From Perca fluviatilis (Eukaryota; Chordata; Actinopteri; Perciformes; Percidae): 64,000 nt of DNA. The notes below the pieces were generated by a model, which did not search any database, was not told the origin of the DNA, and saw only the letters and a program-made list of their open reading frames with translations. Shown piece after piece: positions 33,862-46,133 of the stretch (its first letter is position 1; every line of letters starts with the position of its first letter). The DNA is taken from assembly GCF_010015445.1 (NCBI RefSeq), contig NC_053120.1, positions 13,812,597 through 13,876,596 of the forward strand. The letters run 5' to 3'. The translations under genes and the position numbers were made by a program.

Positions 33862-36766
33862 GGTCCGGTTCTGGTGCTTGATTAACGCAGATATGTGCTG
33901 ATTAGCTCTCATAACAGGCCGGGAGGGTAGCACATTGCGCCATGAGTCCACGAGGCTAATGTCTGATTACTCCACATTGTCATTGTGATATTTTGTGATT
34001 ACATTCTGAATCTGCCCCGTTCTCTGTCAGGTAAATATAGTAGTACAATGTCTTCCTCTGATTTAGAAGTAGCCTACGCTGTAAGTCAGTAGTAGGCTAT
34101 ACAGTGGAGTTGCATATTAAGTGATTTGGGGTCCTTCTGTAAGTAATTTTGGGGTACAATTTGGTTTTGAAGAATTCTACAAGCAGCAATACCAAAGGCC
34201 AAGCAATCGCCTGTTCCAAACTGGCACATTTTCAAAGGGCACTGCACTAGTTGATACTAATTAACTACAGGAAGCTAGCACATTTAGCTTGTGATTTTGT
34301 TAGTGCTATAGCTTTCTTCCAGAACATAGAAAATTACCATACATATATGGAAAATTACAAGCAGGTAACCTCATTTTAAAACAAATAGAGTAAAACACAA
34401 TTGTCATATTTTATAGCAACAACTTGGGAACCACAGAGCTAGTTCACGTTGCTGTCCATTCATTTTCTATTGTGAATGTATATTATTTTGACTGACAGGG
34501 ATACTTGTTTGTATCACTCTTGTTTTTGAATCATATGAAAACTCTGTTGCTGGTAATGTAACATCATCTCAGTAGCCTAAATGGTTTGCAATTGTTCCAT
34601 TTCAGGCTTAGATACATATGTTCAAACTTCAAACATGGATATGTTAATAACTGAAGGAGGTATGCAAGCAACCCAAAATAAAAAAAATAAAAGCTTATAT
34701 AAATATAAATTTAATGTGCATATCAATCGTTTTTCCCTGAATGTGTATGATGTTACTCATAGTTTGATCAATTCTGTGACAAAAAGTATTGTTGTTATGA
34801 TTCCACTAATACACGTAGAGTATTAGAATAAAGCACTACAAAATGGCAGACACTAAATTAGAGAACAATTTTTCTTTGCACAGAGCAACAATTCTGTGGA
34901 GAGGCTGTAGGAAAATATTTGGTCAAACTAACAATTAAAGCTAATTATTAAAGGAAGAGAGATGTTCCATGTGCGAGCTTGTTTATTAAGTTCCTGTTCA
35001 ATTGTAAAAAAACTGTATTTTCAAACATGCAGACTTAGGATTTTCAAACATATGTAAGATAAACATTGATGAGTCAGCTTCCTCAAGGCCATGGGAAGTG
35101 AGACTTACTCTATTTTTTGACTGATGCTTCCTTGTGAGGCAGTGGCAGTTTGGAGACATTATGTTCCCCACAGTGTAATGTTCCCCTACATACAAACACG
35201 TAAATGTCTATGCACACACAGTATGTCTGATGCACACAAAAATGCCTTCTGTCAGGAGAAAACATAGTGGACTGTGAAAGACTTTATTGTCAGAAAATCC
35301 ATTGTGATTGTGGTAGAAGTTCCTTGAGTGGGATAAGGTCAGGAAAATGTTTTGAGAAAAGGGTTGTATGGGAAGAGATAAAGTCTGCTTTCCCGTGATC
35401 TAGTGCACATGTGTGTCTACTTATTGTTTTGTATCTTGTGTGTGTGAATGAGAATTTAGCTGCCTACACACAGGTGCGTGAGTTTACGTAAAAAGGAGAG
35501 AAAGAGACAAAGCGATAGTCAACCAGACTGAGAAAGATTATTGATTATTGCATAATACAGCCATTTGTAGTGCTTGTCCTCCCACCCTCCGTCTCCCTTT
35601 TCTCTAAGCTTTTACTTTATTTTCTACAACTTAAATCCCTTCTCCCTTTCCATCATCCCTCCATCCCTCTCTAATTTGATCATTTATGGCACAGCACTTT
35701 ATTGTTGTCATTATTTGCCGATTTGTCCTTGATATTCCACTGTTCTTTTGTCCCTTGATTTCCACAGAAACTCTCTATTGCACACACATGCTCGCTAAAA
35801 TGGGAAAAAGGAAGGAAGACATGGAAACATGTTGGCGAAAGGAAAAAGTGAAATGACATCAGCAATAATGGTAAGAAGGATACAAGGAAGGGAATGGGAT
35901 GGAGACAGATAGATACATAGATAGATAGTGGAGAGTATCAGAAAATATCAGACAGTTCCTCAGTTTTCTCTTCTTCTCTTGTGCATGCTGCAGACAAATT
36001 GGCACACAGATAATAGCCAGTTGCCACAGTTTGATTGGTCCATTTAGCAGAGAGGTAAAGGGGGAAATCTGTAATAACCATGATAGAAACAGTCAATGAC
36101 CCACATTTTTCTGCACAGACGTAATAGCTACAGTAGTATGTCGCATTGGCAGTACCATATCCTCCTAACAGCTTTGGTATTACTGTGTGTCCATTTCCGC
36201 TGTGGGATTATACTTGGTGGATTTGTGTTTTTTTTTTTCTGACAAATCCACTGTCCCCAGAAAGCAGCAGTGACTGAGCTTCACAAAAGCCTGGGTTCGC
36301 TTTTTTGCCAAACACGCATGCACACAGACAGGCAGGCAGGCAGACACACACACACACACACACACACATGGTGTAAAACTCCTTACATCATCCTTATATT
36401 TCAAAACCACAATGGTGTCAATATGAAAATGTGGTTTATTTTTATCTTTTCACCAAAACCTGTGTAGTTGTCGATGGAGGTCATGTTCTTTTTTGGGGGG
36501 GGGGGCTTAATCATGCATTTATCTTACTTGGCCTGTTAGCAGTAGTTGCATAATTATGGCCATGGCAACTAAGGCAGTGACAGCTGCAGTGAATTGGGAC
36601 AAACAGGTGCCTTTTCCAATGTAAACGAGCCTTTAGACCTTGCTGTAGGTCACGAGTCATGTTGTTGCTAACAAGTTTATTGTAGAGTTTTCTCTGATTC
36701 TCTCACTCTTATTCTCTGTATCTCACTTTCACTTTCTGACACGCCCATACACTGCTTACAGTACAT

Positions 36767-36767
<1 letters not shown>

Positions 36768-36833
<66 letters not shown>

Positions 36834-36838
36834 CACAC
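36768..36838. repeat. (CA)n microsatellite
   Basis: About 70 bp of CA with a TA and CG interruption near the end. Confidence 0.95.
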
Positions 36839-37110
36839 CGTTCTCGCAGAGTCTGTGTTCACAGTCAGTGAAAAACCAAAGCCTGAATGAACTATAATTA
36901 TGTCATCAGCATTAACAGTAGCTTTGAAGGGAGGAATGTGCAGGGCAAATGCAGTAGCACCAGAGTAAATAGAGTGACAGAGAGAGATGCAGTCTAGCCA
37001 GATCCAGTCAGATCTGAGTCTGACAGAGAAAGAAAATCTTCTTTTTTTACTCATCTGTCTTTTCCATTATCAACCGACTACACTTGAGTTAAAAACGCAG
37101 TCTGTCTTAA

Positions 37111-37620
37111 AGGAACACGCCGACTTATTGGGAATTTATTCACCGTAACCCCCAGAGTAAGACAAGACCATACATACCCTTCTCATCTCCGTGCGTGCTG
37201 TAATGCTGTCTGACGGCTCCAGCATTAGCTTAGCCCAGCACAGATCCTGCAGGTAACTGGTTCCAACTAGCCTACTGCTCCGAATTGTGACAAAAGTGAC
37301 AAAATAACGCCAACATGTTCCTGTTTACATGTTGTGATTTGTAGAGTCACAGCGTCTCATGTTACGTTGTTTTTTTGTACACGCTGTCACTCTACAAATC
37401 ACAACATGTAAATAGGAACATGTTGGTGTTATTTTGTCACTTATTCTGAGCTGTAGGATTACTGGAACCATTCACCTGCCTGTTCTGTGATGGGCTGATG
37501 CCGCTGGATCCGTCAGACAGCCTTACAGCATGCACAGAGATGAGAAGGGTATGTACCGACTTGTCTAACTCTGGGGGTTACAGTGAATAAGCTAAATTCC
37601 CAATAAGTCGGCGTGTTCCT
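37111..37620. mobile_element. 510-bp foldback MITE with TTAA target sites
   Basis: TTAA at 37107-37110 and 37621-37624. The left arm starts AGGAACACGCCGACTTATTG and the right arm is its reverse complement (CAATAAGTCGGCGTGTTCCT). The arms pair almost to the centre (near 37355-37385) through TCATCTC, CAACATGTTCCT and TACAAATCACAACATG blocks. No ORF. A non-autonomous, near-palindromic element. Confidence 0.85.
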
Positions 37621-38519
37621 TTAACTCTTCAGAAGTCAGATGACCTAAATTATCAGTGGTTTGTGCCTTAAAGTTACAGATGGTAGAAGCCACATACTGA
37701 ATGAAATGTCACATCACATTTTTTAATACTTAAAAAAAAAAATGTTTACAGTCTACTCTCCTTCTCTGTACTTTCACTCTTTTTTCATCCTTTACAAACA
37801 AACTCCTGATAAACTCCTGATAAAAATAGCCAAGGAACAAAGCAATGTTTTCAAACCCCATTGTGTGTGACTGACGTCTGAGTGGGTGAGAGAGAGGATC
37901 AGAGAGTCAGAGAATGGGGACAATTGTTTGTGCACACAAATGTTGGTATTCGCGTGGTTACCCATGTTTAAACTGTACAGTGTGTGTTTATGAAAGTGGA
38001 AGACCCAGAGTGTGAGAGAGAGATAAAAAGAAAAGAATGGAGAGGGATTACAAAGGATATGTTGGTGTGCACAACCAGTGAGCCTTATTGGCCAGATGAG
38101 TTGTGTTCCCTACAAAAGAGTGATTTTCCCGAGATGAGAGGCAGTAAACCCAGGGATTAAGTCTGTTGGGCAACAGAGCACTAGGCCCCAGGACGGGCTT
38201 TCTGCTTGGCTTACTGGAGGAATGGAGCCCATGTGTCATGTGGCTCATGTTTGTGAGCTAGAGTCATGCTTGTCCTGTAAGGCTGCATTAATGAGGCAGT
38301 AATTTGCACTTTACCAGCTAGCCTTTAGAAAACTACCAACATATGCAGAAACACACACTCACATTGGGGAAAGAAACAGCGTAATGTGGTTCACCTGGCA
38401 TATACAGCTGGATTATCTCACAAAATGATCACAGACATATGCAGAGCAGCTCACACTAAGAACACACACACCTTTTCTAGCACTTTCTCCCATCATGGGT
38501 ATTTTAGAAAACGATTGAG

Positions 38520-38553
<34 letters not shown>
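38520..38553. repeat. poly-A run
   Basis: 34 consecutive A residues; no recognisable retroelement body directly upstream. Confidence 0.95.
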
Positions 38554-38556
<3 letters not shown>

Positions 38557-40828
38557 AGCAGGGAATAAAAGAGGATGTGACTGCTAGAGGCAGAGAACAG
38601 GGCAGACATGAAAGTTCTTCTTGCTTTCAATGACTTTGTCTATTGTCAGCACATTATCTTTATTGTGCAACCAATACATTATTTCATGTATAATAAAGAC
38701 AGAAAAAAAGACTGCAAAGTGTAATTTCTATTTTTTAGAAGTGCATGGTGGTCAACGTGCATATGTTGATTGGTGTCATTGGTTTGGGGGAAAGGAGTGT
38801 CTCCACTGAAGGTGTTGATGTGTTGTGTTTATAATGTTGCTGACATGTGTATGTGTTTTTCTAGATATCCTGCTGCTCACCATATTTCCTTTTCTAAGGA
38901 TAATTAAAGTGGAACTTGAACTTGTACTTTTCCCTTCCTAGCCTGAAAAATAATGATGAAATCCTCAGGGAAGCTGAATTGTTCTTTAGAGAAAATAGGC
39001 TTCTTTCCTCTTCCACCTTTTTTTTGTAAGTGTAGAGTCACAGTGGGGTTTGTGACAAAAAATTGTCATTCTCCATTTCCTTGTCTCTTCACTGTATTAT
39101 CCAAAAACTACCGGTAGACGAAGAAGAAAGTTAGTCTCGTGTAAGTTTGCGAAACCTTGGTTTGTTGCACAAAGAAAAAGGAAGTTATACAACTGTAATG
39201 TCAAGTCCATCGAATTAGTTGGTTTTGTCAGGTTTGGTAACTCTTTGGGGAAACTGCCTCAAGCCAGTGTATTCCCGCCGAGTCATCAAACCTTTCTTAA
39301 ACAAACCAGTCCTGGATCATTTTGCTTTTTGAATGACAAGTGACACAGTGTTTTCCCCAGTACCTGGATTAGCAGCCACAGGAAGACAACCTAAAAACCT
39401 AAGCAGAAGTACGTACAATTCATAGTACAAGTCATAATAAAATTAAACCGAAAACCAGTCAAACAAGACAGTAATCTGTGATGTCATTGTGAGTCAAATT
39501 GTGGAGCTGGTGCAATGAAGTAATACCCGTGCCTATTAACTAAGTAAGTAAGTAAATCATTGATTCATTGTCTTTGGATAGAGCTGTGGTAGCCTTGGTG
39601 GTTGCCTTGGGACAGTGCTTGTGCCAGTGAACAAATATCCTGTTGGTACAATCTTTTCAAGTTCTACAATATTGATTAGAAAGTAAATATATTAGATACA
39701 GCAATTTCTTATTTTAAACAGAATATTGGAGGAATGAATGCCAAATGAAAATTGTAATTGGGTATTTTGCTACCAGTTGATCTAAATACCTTGCTGTAAT
39801 GATGAATGATTGATCTTGTTCTTGATTGTCTTCTTTCTACTTAATCATTTACACTTTTCTAGTCAAAAGGTCAAGGAGGTTCATTTAAATGTGTACCAGA
39901 TTACCTGGGTTGGGATAAAGAAATATACCACCTTCAACTGAACTCAAACAACTTCACCCTTCCACTCCTGATAATTAATCTCTTCACTTTGGCAGAATTT
40001 AATCTGTTTACCATGAAAACAAGCAATATGTAGCTGTATCAGACATATTCAGCTTGTGTGTGTTTGACAGTAGATATACTTTTCATACAGTCCTTTATAC
40101 GCTTCCTGCGGTCTGAGATTACCAGTACCTCTCCACCTTGTTTGTGGATTTACTTTATTTCAACAAACCTACTTCTGCAGATTGCCTTTTGATGAGTGTA
40201 TCATATTACTGGTTTGCCCATAGTAGAAAGAAATGATACTGTGCAAATAAAATTATGTGAAATGAGTTTGCGAGAGCGTGAACAATCCCTTTATTATTTT
40301 TTCTTGTATGAACGTGTTAGGAACAGGATGCACCTCCAACAGTTTTCCTTGAACAAGACATGGTTTATTTATTTTGAGAAATGTGTTGCGTAATCACTGC
40401 CTGCATGCTAGATTTGTCATGGTGCATTTTATAAAAGCTTTAGCCTCCCTATTTGTTTGCCATGCAAAATTCTCATCAGCAGATGCTCTCTTCCTACATC
40501 CCCTGAGTGTGTTTTGGTTAGTGAGGTTTGGATTCTTATTTGAATGTTTCCGTGCAACTTTCCATCCACATCCTTCAGTCCTTCAAGACCTGGTCAAATT
40601 ACCTATGAAAAAAGTCAGACACTTCCCTTGCCAATGCCAATCATTTTACATAGTCATTCATCCTTTTTATATGCTCAATCTCTTTACCTTTAATGGTCTG
40701 TTATTTTATATTGCCCTGATCTCACTTATTCAGTTTTAGGGCCCTGCAACAACAGCAATATCAGATATTAGTGGTGTACTGGCTCCCCCTAGTGACAAAC
40801 TATGCTAATTGGTTGCAGTTTACAACAA

Positions 40829-41037
40829 TTGTTGTTGATTTTATTTTTAAAGATTTTTTTTGGGGCATTGTAGGCATTTATTTTTATAGGACAGCTTAGA
40901 CTTGAAAGAGGAGAGCGAGGGGGAATGACATGCATCAAAGGGTCGCAGGTCAGAGTTGAACCCACAGCCACTGCATTGAGGAGTGAACCTCTATATATGG
41001 GTGCATGCTCTACCAGGTGAACTACCCAGCTGCCCCT
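40829..41037 (-). mobile_element. tRNA-derived SINE (minus strand)
   Basis: On the minus strand it begins GGGGCAGCTGGGTAGTTCAC, with an A-box-like GTAGTTCACCTGGTAGAGC and a B box GGGTTCAACTC, then a body and a TTTAAAAATAAAA-type tail. A common teleost SINE with a diverged promoter. Confidence 0.7.
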
Positions 41038-41704
41038 ATGGAGAGCATTTTAATAATAGATTTATGAGAAAGATTTTTATTTTTCCACACAGTTATTATT
41101 AATACAATGATGATACCAATGTTGTTCTGGTGGCCTAGACATACAAACTGGAAAGTAAATAAGAATGAAGATATTGATGCCTCACAGACAATTCATAATC
41201 AGGTAGTACTGTCAGTTCCAAACAATGATCTATCTTACTTACCAGGAAATCATTCCGTTTTGGCCTGTGGATGTGACATTACTGGTTAGATTTAAGGTTT
41301 CTATTCTTTGGTGCAAAGGTATGCCAAACCCATCAGAAATATTTAGAATATTTTACACAGTTTTCACAGAACTATTTAGGGCAAATAACATATGGTAAAG
41401 GCAAAAAAAAGTATTTTGTACTTACAGATGTGCATGAACAGTCTCTCAGACCTCTCTTGTGCTATTTCTCATACACAGAAGAACCCTGCAACTTGAATAC
41501 AGTTGAACTTTGAATTAACATCCATCATAACTCTAACACAACCATCACATTTCTGATATTCATCAGCAGTTGCTCGTTGGTGCTTAAACTTCAAACAGAT
41601 ATGGATTGAAATAAGATGTTAAATTACCAGGACAACTTCCCAGCCAAAGAGCCCTTTTCCATACTGACACTGCTTTGGTTTCAGGGTGCTGATATCATAG
41701 ACTG

Positions 41705-41705
<1 letters not shown>

Positions 41706-41740
<35 letters not shown>
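41706..41740. repeat. (TA)n flanked by inverted repeat
   Basis: TA tract between CATAGACTGTAA and TTTACAGTCTATG, together a hairpin of about 60 bp. Confidence 0.8.
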
Positions 41741-41744
<4 letters not shown>

Positions 41745-41767
41745 TACAGTCTATGGCTGGTATAGAC

Positions 41768-42182
41768 CTTTTTACAGCAGACATTTTGACTTGAATTATG
41801 GCAACATTTTATTTAGCCATAATTTAGCATGACATTTAGTATGCATAATAGACCTTTCTCACAGCATACATTAAGAACAGGTGTTACTAATAACATATAA
41901 CAACAGCTCCATTCTATTTAAGTGTCCCAGTGAGAGGGGCAGTGAGCCAGCATGCACAATACCAGGACCCTGAAATCCAAGCAGCTAAATGGAATTCAGC
42001 TATCATTAATTTGATTATTTACACCTGGTGCTTTTCCCACTGTGTAAGGTCAAAATGTTTTCTGTGAAAAAGGCTCATAGCATGGCTATACTTGGAACAC
42101 CTAAATTGTGTGGCGCTGTCGTTAATCTTGTTAATAACACCTGTGCTTTTTTAACAAGTCAAAATGTCAGCTGTGAAAAAAT
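41768..42182. mobile_element. short inverted-repeat element
   Basis: TTTTTACAGCAGACATTTTG at the left pairs with CAAAATGTCAGCTGTGAAAAA at the right; diverged internal copies of the same motif occur near 41860 and 42050. No coding capacity. Boundaries are approximate. Confidence 0.5.
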
Positions 42183-42411
42183 GCCAATGATTTATGCTCT
42201 CAAAAAACCTAAGGCTGATCAAATCTTACTTGATAAGTACTTGTAGGTGTAGGATGAACCCCAGCCTTAAAACTGGTCAGGAGGTTGTAGTATCCCCTGT
42301 TTACTGTTGGCTAACCTTCAAAGGGTCCCAAAAATAAATCTAAGGGGTCGTCTTTGTGAAAAATTAGATAATTTGAACAGTTATTGACATTAAACCATGT
42401 GAGAAGTTTAA

Positions 42412-42938
42412 AGGTCCCATGACATGGTGCTCTTTGGATGCTTTTATATAGGCCTTAGTGGTCCCCTAATACTGTATCTGAAGTCTCTTTCCCGAAATTC
42501 AGCCTTAGTGCAGAATTACAGCCAATAGAGCCAGTCCTACAATGAGCTTTCCTTAGTATGTGCCATTTCTGTGTCTATAGCTATTGAGGAGGAGAGGGGG
42601 CGGGGGGAGGGGCAAGGTGGAGGGTGGGGGTGTGGCCTTGACAAACTACCACCTTGCTCGTTTGAAAGCCATGATGTCTCTCTCTCATGGATGGGCCAAA
42701 TTCTCTGGGCGGGCAAAGCAGAGAAAGGGGAGGTAACCTTGCTCCTTATGACCTCATAAGGAGAAGATTCCAGATCGGCCCATCTGAGCTTTCATTTTCT
42801 CAAAGGCAGAGTAGGATACCCAGGGCTCGGTTTACACCTATCGCCAATTCTAGCCACTGGGGAGCCATAGGCAGGCTGGGGGAACTCATATTAATGTTAA
42901 AAAACCTCATAAAGTGAAATGTTCATGCCATGGGACCT
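42412..42938. mobile_element. 527-bp MITE with TTAA target sites
   Basis: TTAA at 42408-42411 and 42939-42942. Left end AGGTCCCATGACATGG, right end CCATGGGACCT (reverse complement). The body includes TGGTCCCCTAATACTGTATC, typical of a very abundant fish MITE. Confidence 0.85.
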
Positions 42939-43071
42939 TTAAATGTCTCTTTGGAGGAACAACTCATAGACATCAGAAACATGGCAAGGAGCCCACACTA
43001 GACATTACTATATTATTAGAGGTCAGTCTTTTACTCTGTTGCACTGTTTTAAATTGTAATGTGCTTTATTT

Positions 43072-43667
43072 ATAAGATAAGATAAGATAAACTTTATTAA
43101 TCCTGCACTGGGGTAATTCCTGTGCTACAGCAGCTCAAAAGAAGAAAAAAAATGTACACACATCAGAGTAGTAAGTAGACATAGGCGAAAAAATATACAT
43201 TATGTATAAAAATCAGAAAAAATTTAATTAGCTATAATAGTAATAATAATAATAGTAATAAATCAAACATATTTACACAATAAACAAGACAGTAAACACA
43301 GATATACAGATGAGTAAGGTGCGGATGAATATAAATGAAATATTGCAAGTTGTAGGTGACACAGAGTAATAAATAATAAAGTGTAGTGCAGAATATTGTC
43401 CAGTGATGTCTCGTATTGCAGACACATTTAGCAGTGCTACATTATGATGTTGTATTAAAGAGTCTGACTGCTGCTGGAATGAAGGACCTGCGGTAGCGCT
43501 CCTTCTTGGACTGAGGGTGCAGCAGTCTGCTGCTGAAGGAGCTGCTCAGGGAACTCACAGTCTCACGTAGGGGGTGAGAGGTGTTGCCCATGATTGATGC
43601 CAGCCTGGCTAACATCCTCCTCTCCCCCACCTCCTCTATGGTGTCCAGAGGGCAGACCAGAACAGGG
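43072..43667 (-). pseudogene. L2-like LINE 3' end (minus strand)
   Basis: The minus-strand translation of 43630-43442 reads MLARLASIMGNTSHPLRETV and SKKERYRRSFIPAAVRLFNT, the C-terminus of an L2/Maui-type LINE ORF. It is followed (toward 43072) by an AT-rich 3' UTR, CCCAGTGCAGGATTAATAAA and a TTATC-repeat tail. 5'-truncated and inactive. Confidence 0.8.
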
Positions 43668-44419
43668 GAATTATGTATAATTTAAACCCATTGATTATTA
43701 GTTATTTACTTCCATGTTTCACTTTTTCTTTTTCACTCATGCAAAACTCTTTGCTAATGTTGATGCAGATTGTTATTGTTGGTGTTGTGTTTTGCCACCT
43801 TTTAAAAAAAAAAAAACTTACAAAATATCTCCTATCAAGACTTTTTAACGATAGTGGTGTAGACATCTATTCCTATTAAAACTCTTTAGTATACTGTCCA
43901 TCGCACACTACATGAAAAATGTCCTTTATGTTGTAGGCAATTGATTGTGAGGTCAAACTACAACCGCCAGGTGGCGGTAGAGAGCTAAAAATCACCGAAG
44001 AGCTGCTTTTTGATTGTCCTTGTCTCATACCAGCTTGTCTCATGCATAGGATCAGCATTTTAAACTATTGCTTTCTTTCTGTCCGAGTTTGATGATTCAC
44101 AATAGTTCGACATTAATTGCACTTCTGATAATTTGCATGTAATCGCTTCAGATCCCTAATTGGTTCTCGAAACAAAAATCAATGAGAGCTGCAACACAAC
44201 AAGTGCATTAATGGCATGCAAATCCAACAACAATACACATTTATGACCCTATATGGGATCACGGGAAACATGGCAGCCGGCACTGCAGCTCTTTGTGTAA
44301 CGCCGTAAAGTAAATTATACGCACACCCGGTGCCTCGAAGTCACCCAAAACATCTCGTCCAATCAGAGCACCGCGATTCGGCATGGGGTAGTCTGCGCCT
44401 TGAAGACTTTCTGCCCAGC

Positions 44420-44738
44420 TGAGAGGTGGTCTTTGTATGACAGAGCTGAACAAGGGCTCCTGACTCTGCAGACAACAGACGACAGGCACTGCTGCAGCTG
44501 CTGGGAACGCAGATCAGTTCACAGAGAAGTGAGTGGCTGCGACTTGTGCGCACACAAACTGCAGAGATTCCTCCATTTATTCCGTTGATGTTGTACCCTT
44601 TGTAAGTTGTTCTAAAGACGTTCCAGTCCATTTTTAAGAGCCCGATGTCTCTTCCTTTATTTCGAGACTCACCCTGAGGTTTAACTGGCGAGAACAAAAT
44701 ACTCAAGAACTTTGCTTGAGAAGCATCTTGGATCCGAA
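44420..44738 (+). promoter_or_regulatory. hmcn1: probable hmcn1 promoter and 5' UTR
   Basis: The block immediately upstream of the hmcn1 ATG has no repeats and balanced base composition. Two short upstream ORFs lie in it: ATG at 44588 (5 codons, then TAA) and ATG at 44645 (10 codons, then TGA). No clear TATA box; the transcription start is not determined. Confidence 0.4.
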
Positions 44739-44994
44739 ATGGGCAGCAGGTTGGTGTGGTTGTCCCTTGCGCTGTCAGTGGCGTTTTCCGCCGGGCAAGA
44801 CACAGGGACCGGGACCACAAAGGAGGACATCCCGGAGGGCGCATCCACCCTGGCATTCGTCTTTGATGTAACCGGCTCCATGTACGACGACCTGGTTCAG
44901 GTCATCGAGGGCGCGTCCAAGATTTTGGAAACATCCCTGAACAGACCACAGAAAAGTCTGTATAACTTTGCCTTGGTCCCCTTCCATGATCCAG
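44739..44994 (+). CDS. hmcn1: hmcn1 (hemicentin-1) exon 1: signal peptide and start of vWA domain
   Basis: Hemicentin-1 is a very large secreted extracellular-matrix protein of the fibulin family: an N-terminal von Willebrand A domain, many Ig domains, then EGF and fibulin modules. ATG at 44739 starts [20 protein letters not shown], a typical signal peptide. The mature part runs to [20 protein letters not shown], in which DVTGS is the metal-ion (MIDAS) loop of the vWA domain, and on to [10 protein letters not shown]. The frame is open 27 nt further upstream, but only from a TTG, so 44739 is the start. The donor GTAATG follows a phase-1 end; the next exon restores the family sequence HDPEIGP. 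Only the first four exons lie in this window. Confidence 0.97.
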
Positions 44995-46065
44995 GTAATG
45001 TAATGAAAGCATGTGGAGTGAAAGTCTAATTCTACAGTGGTCACTTTTTTACGCATGACATTTTTGTTTTAGCTTTCTTTGTAATATATGTCTGCACACG
45101 TTTGGGATTATTTGGAGTTTACTCTCTGCTGTGACGACAAAAGCACACAGAAAAGTGAGAAATGTAATAGTTTGTTCACAATCCGCCCTTTGAATGCGTA
45201 ATGTCCCTCACACCTCCAGAGGAGGGACTCTGGGGGATTTTGTCTCTGCGCACAGATGTTCAGCCTGACGGTCACTATCATTAGCATTCCGCCAGGGTTA
45301 GTGTGTGGCGTTAGGTTTGCAATGCAACTTGATGATTATCATCACCCCTGGGTGCTCTCTCATTCTGAACAGCTAATAATGCCCAGACAGTATATCATTG
45401 GGCTATATAACAGTAACACTGGCATGTACAGTAGGTCAGAGGTGCATGGCGCACTGTCATGGAAAAATAAGAAGTTCTATATAATTAATGTTAAATAACC
45501 TGGACTCATTTGATTTGAGTCCTCCTTGGCTCCTCCTTATTGTAGTATGGTGATGAAAACAATGTACATTCAATGTAACTTACATTAGTTGTATCACTAG
45601 TTATATCACTTTCAAGTAAAATGCATCTTTACCATCACAACCACATTATAGAAGTTGACGTATAAAGTTTAAAAGTTTTGTTGATGTAAAGACTTTTTGT
45701 ACACATTCTAAAGTCCCTGTAATTACTATTTTCTGAGAAGGAGGAGAGGTCACTTACCTGCTTGCAAAAGCACCATCAAAGGCTGCTGTGATGCCATGTG
45801 AAGGGGGTTTGTGTGCTGATTCGGAGGTGAGACGTGTTAAATGTCCACCTGTGAAAAAATACTCTATCAAAAGCAAGAGCAGACAGAGACAGTTAGCGGC
45901 AGAAATGACAGAGGGAAAATCAGAGTGTGTGTTGCACTCAGTAGCAAACCTTTTTTTAGGGTACTACCTATTTCAAACATTTCTTACGATAGACTCTTTT
46001 GTAGTATTTGGGTAGTATCCTGCAACATGTGCTTCCCCCTCGCTACTTCATGATATATATATAAA

Positions 46066-46133
46066 ATTCAAGTGAAGTATATTTTAAACATATATATATA
46101 TATATATATGTTTAAAATATACTTCACTTGAAT
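46066..46133. repeat. perfect 68-bp palindrome
   Basis: ATTCAAGTGAAGTAT... pairs base for base with ...ATACTTCACTTGAAT through a TA-rich centre. No spacer. Within hmcn1 intron 1. Confidence 0.95.

Noticed and set aside
40374..40739. 121-codon plus-strand ORF
   Set aside because: Starts at a non-ATG codon, composition is Phe/Leu-rich as expected for T-rich DNA; no domain seen.
44712..44738. Upstream extension of hmcn1 (start at 44712)
   Set aside because: The codon there is TTG; the signal peptide and the family support ATG at 44739.
44341..44856. 171-codon minus-strand ORF opposite hmcn1 exon 1
   Set aside because: Overlaps a proven exon and the 5' UTR on the other strand, with no recognisable domain.
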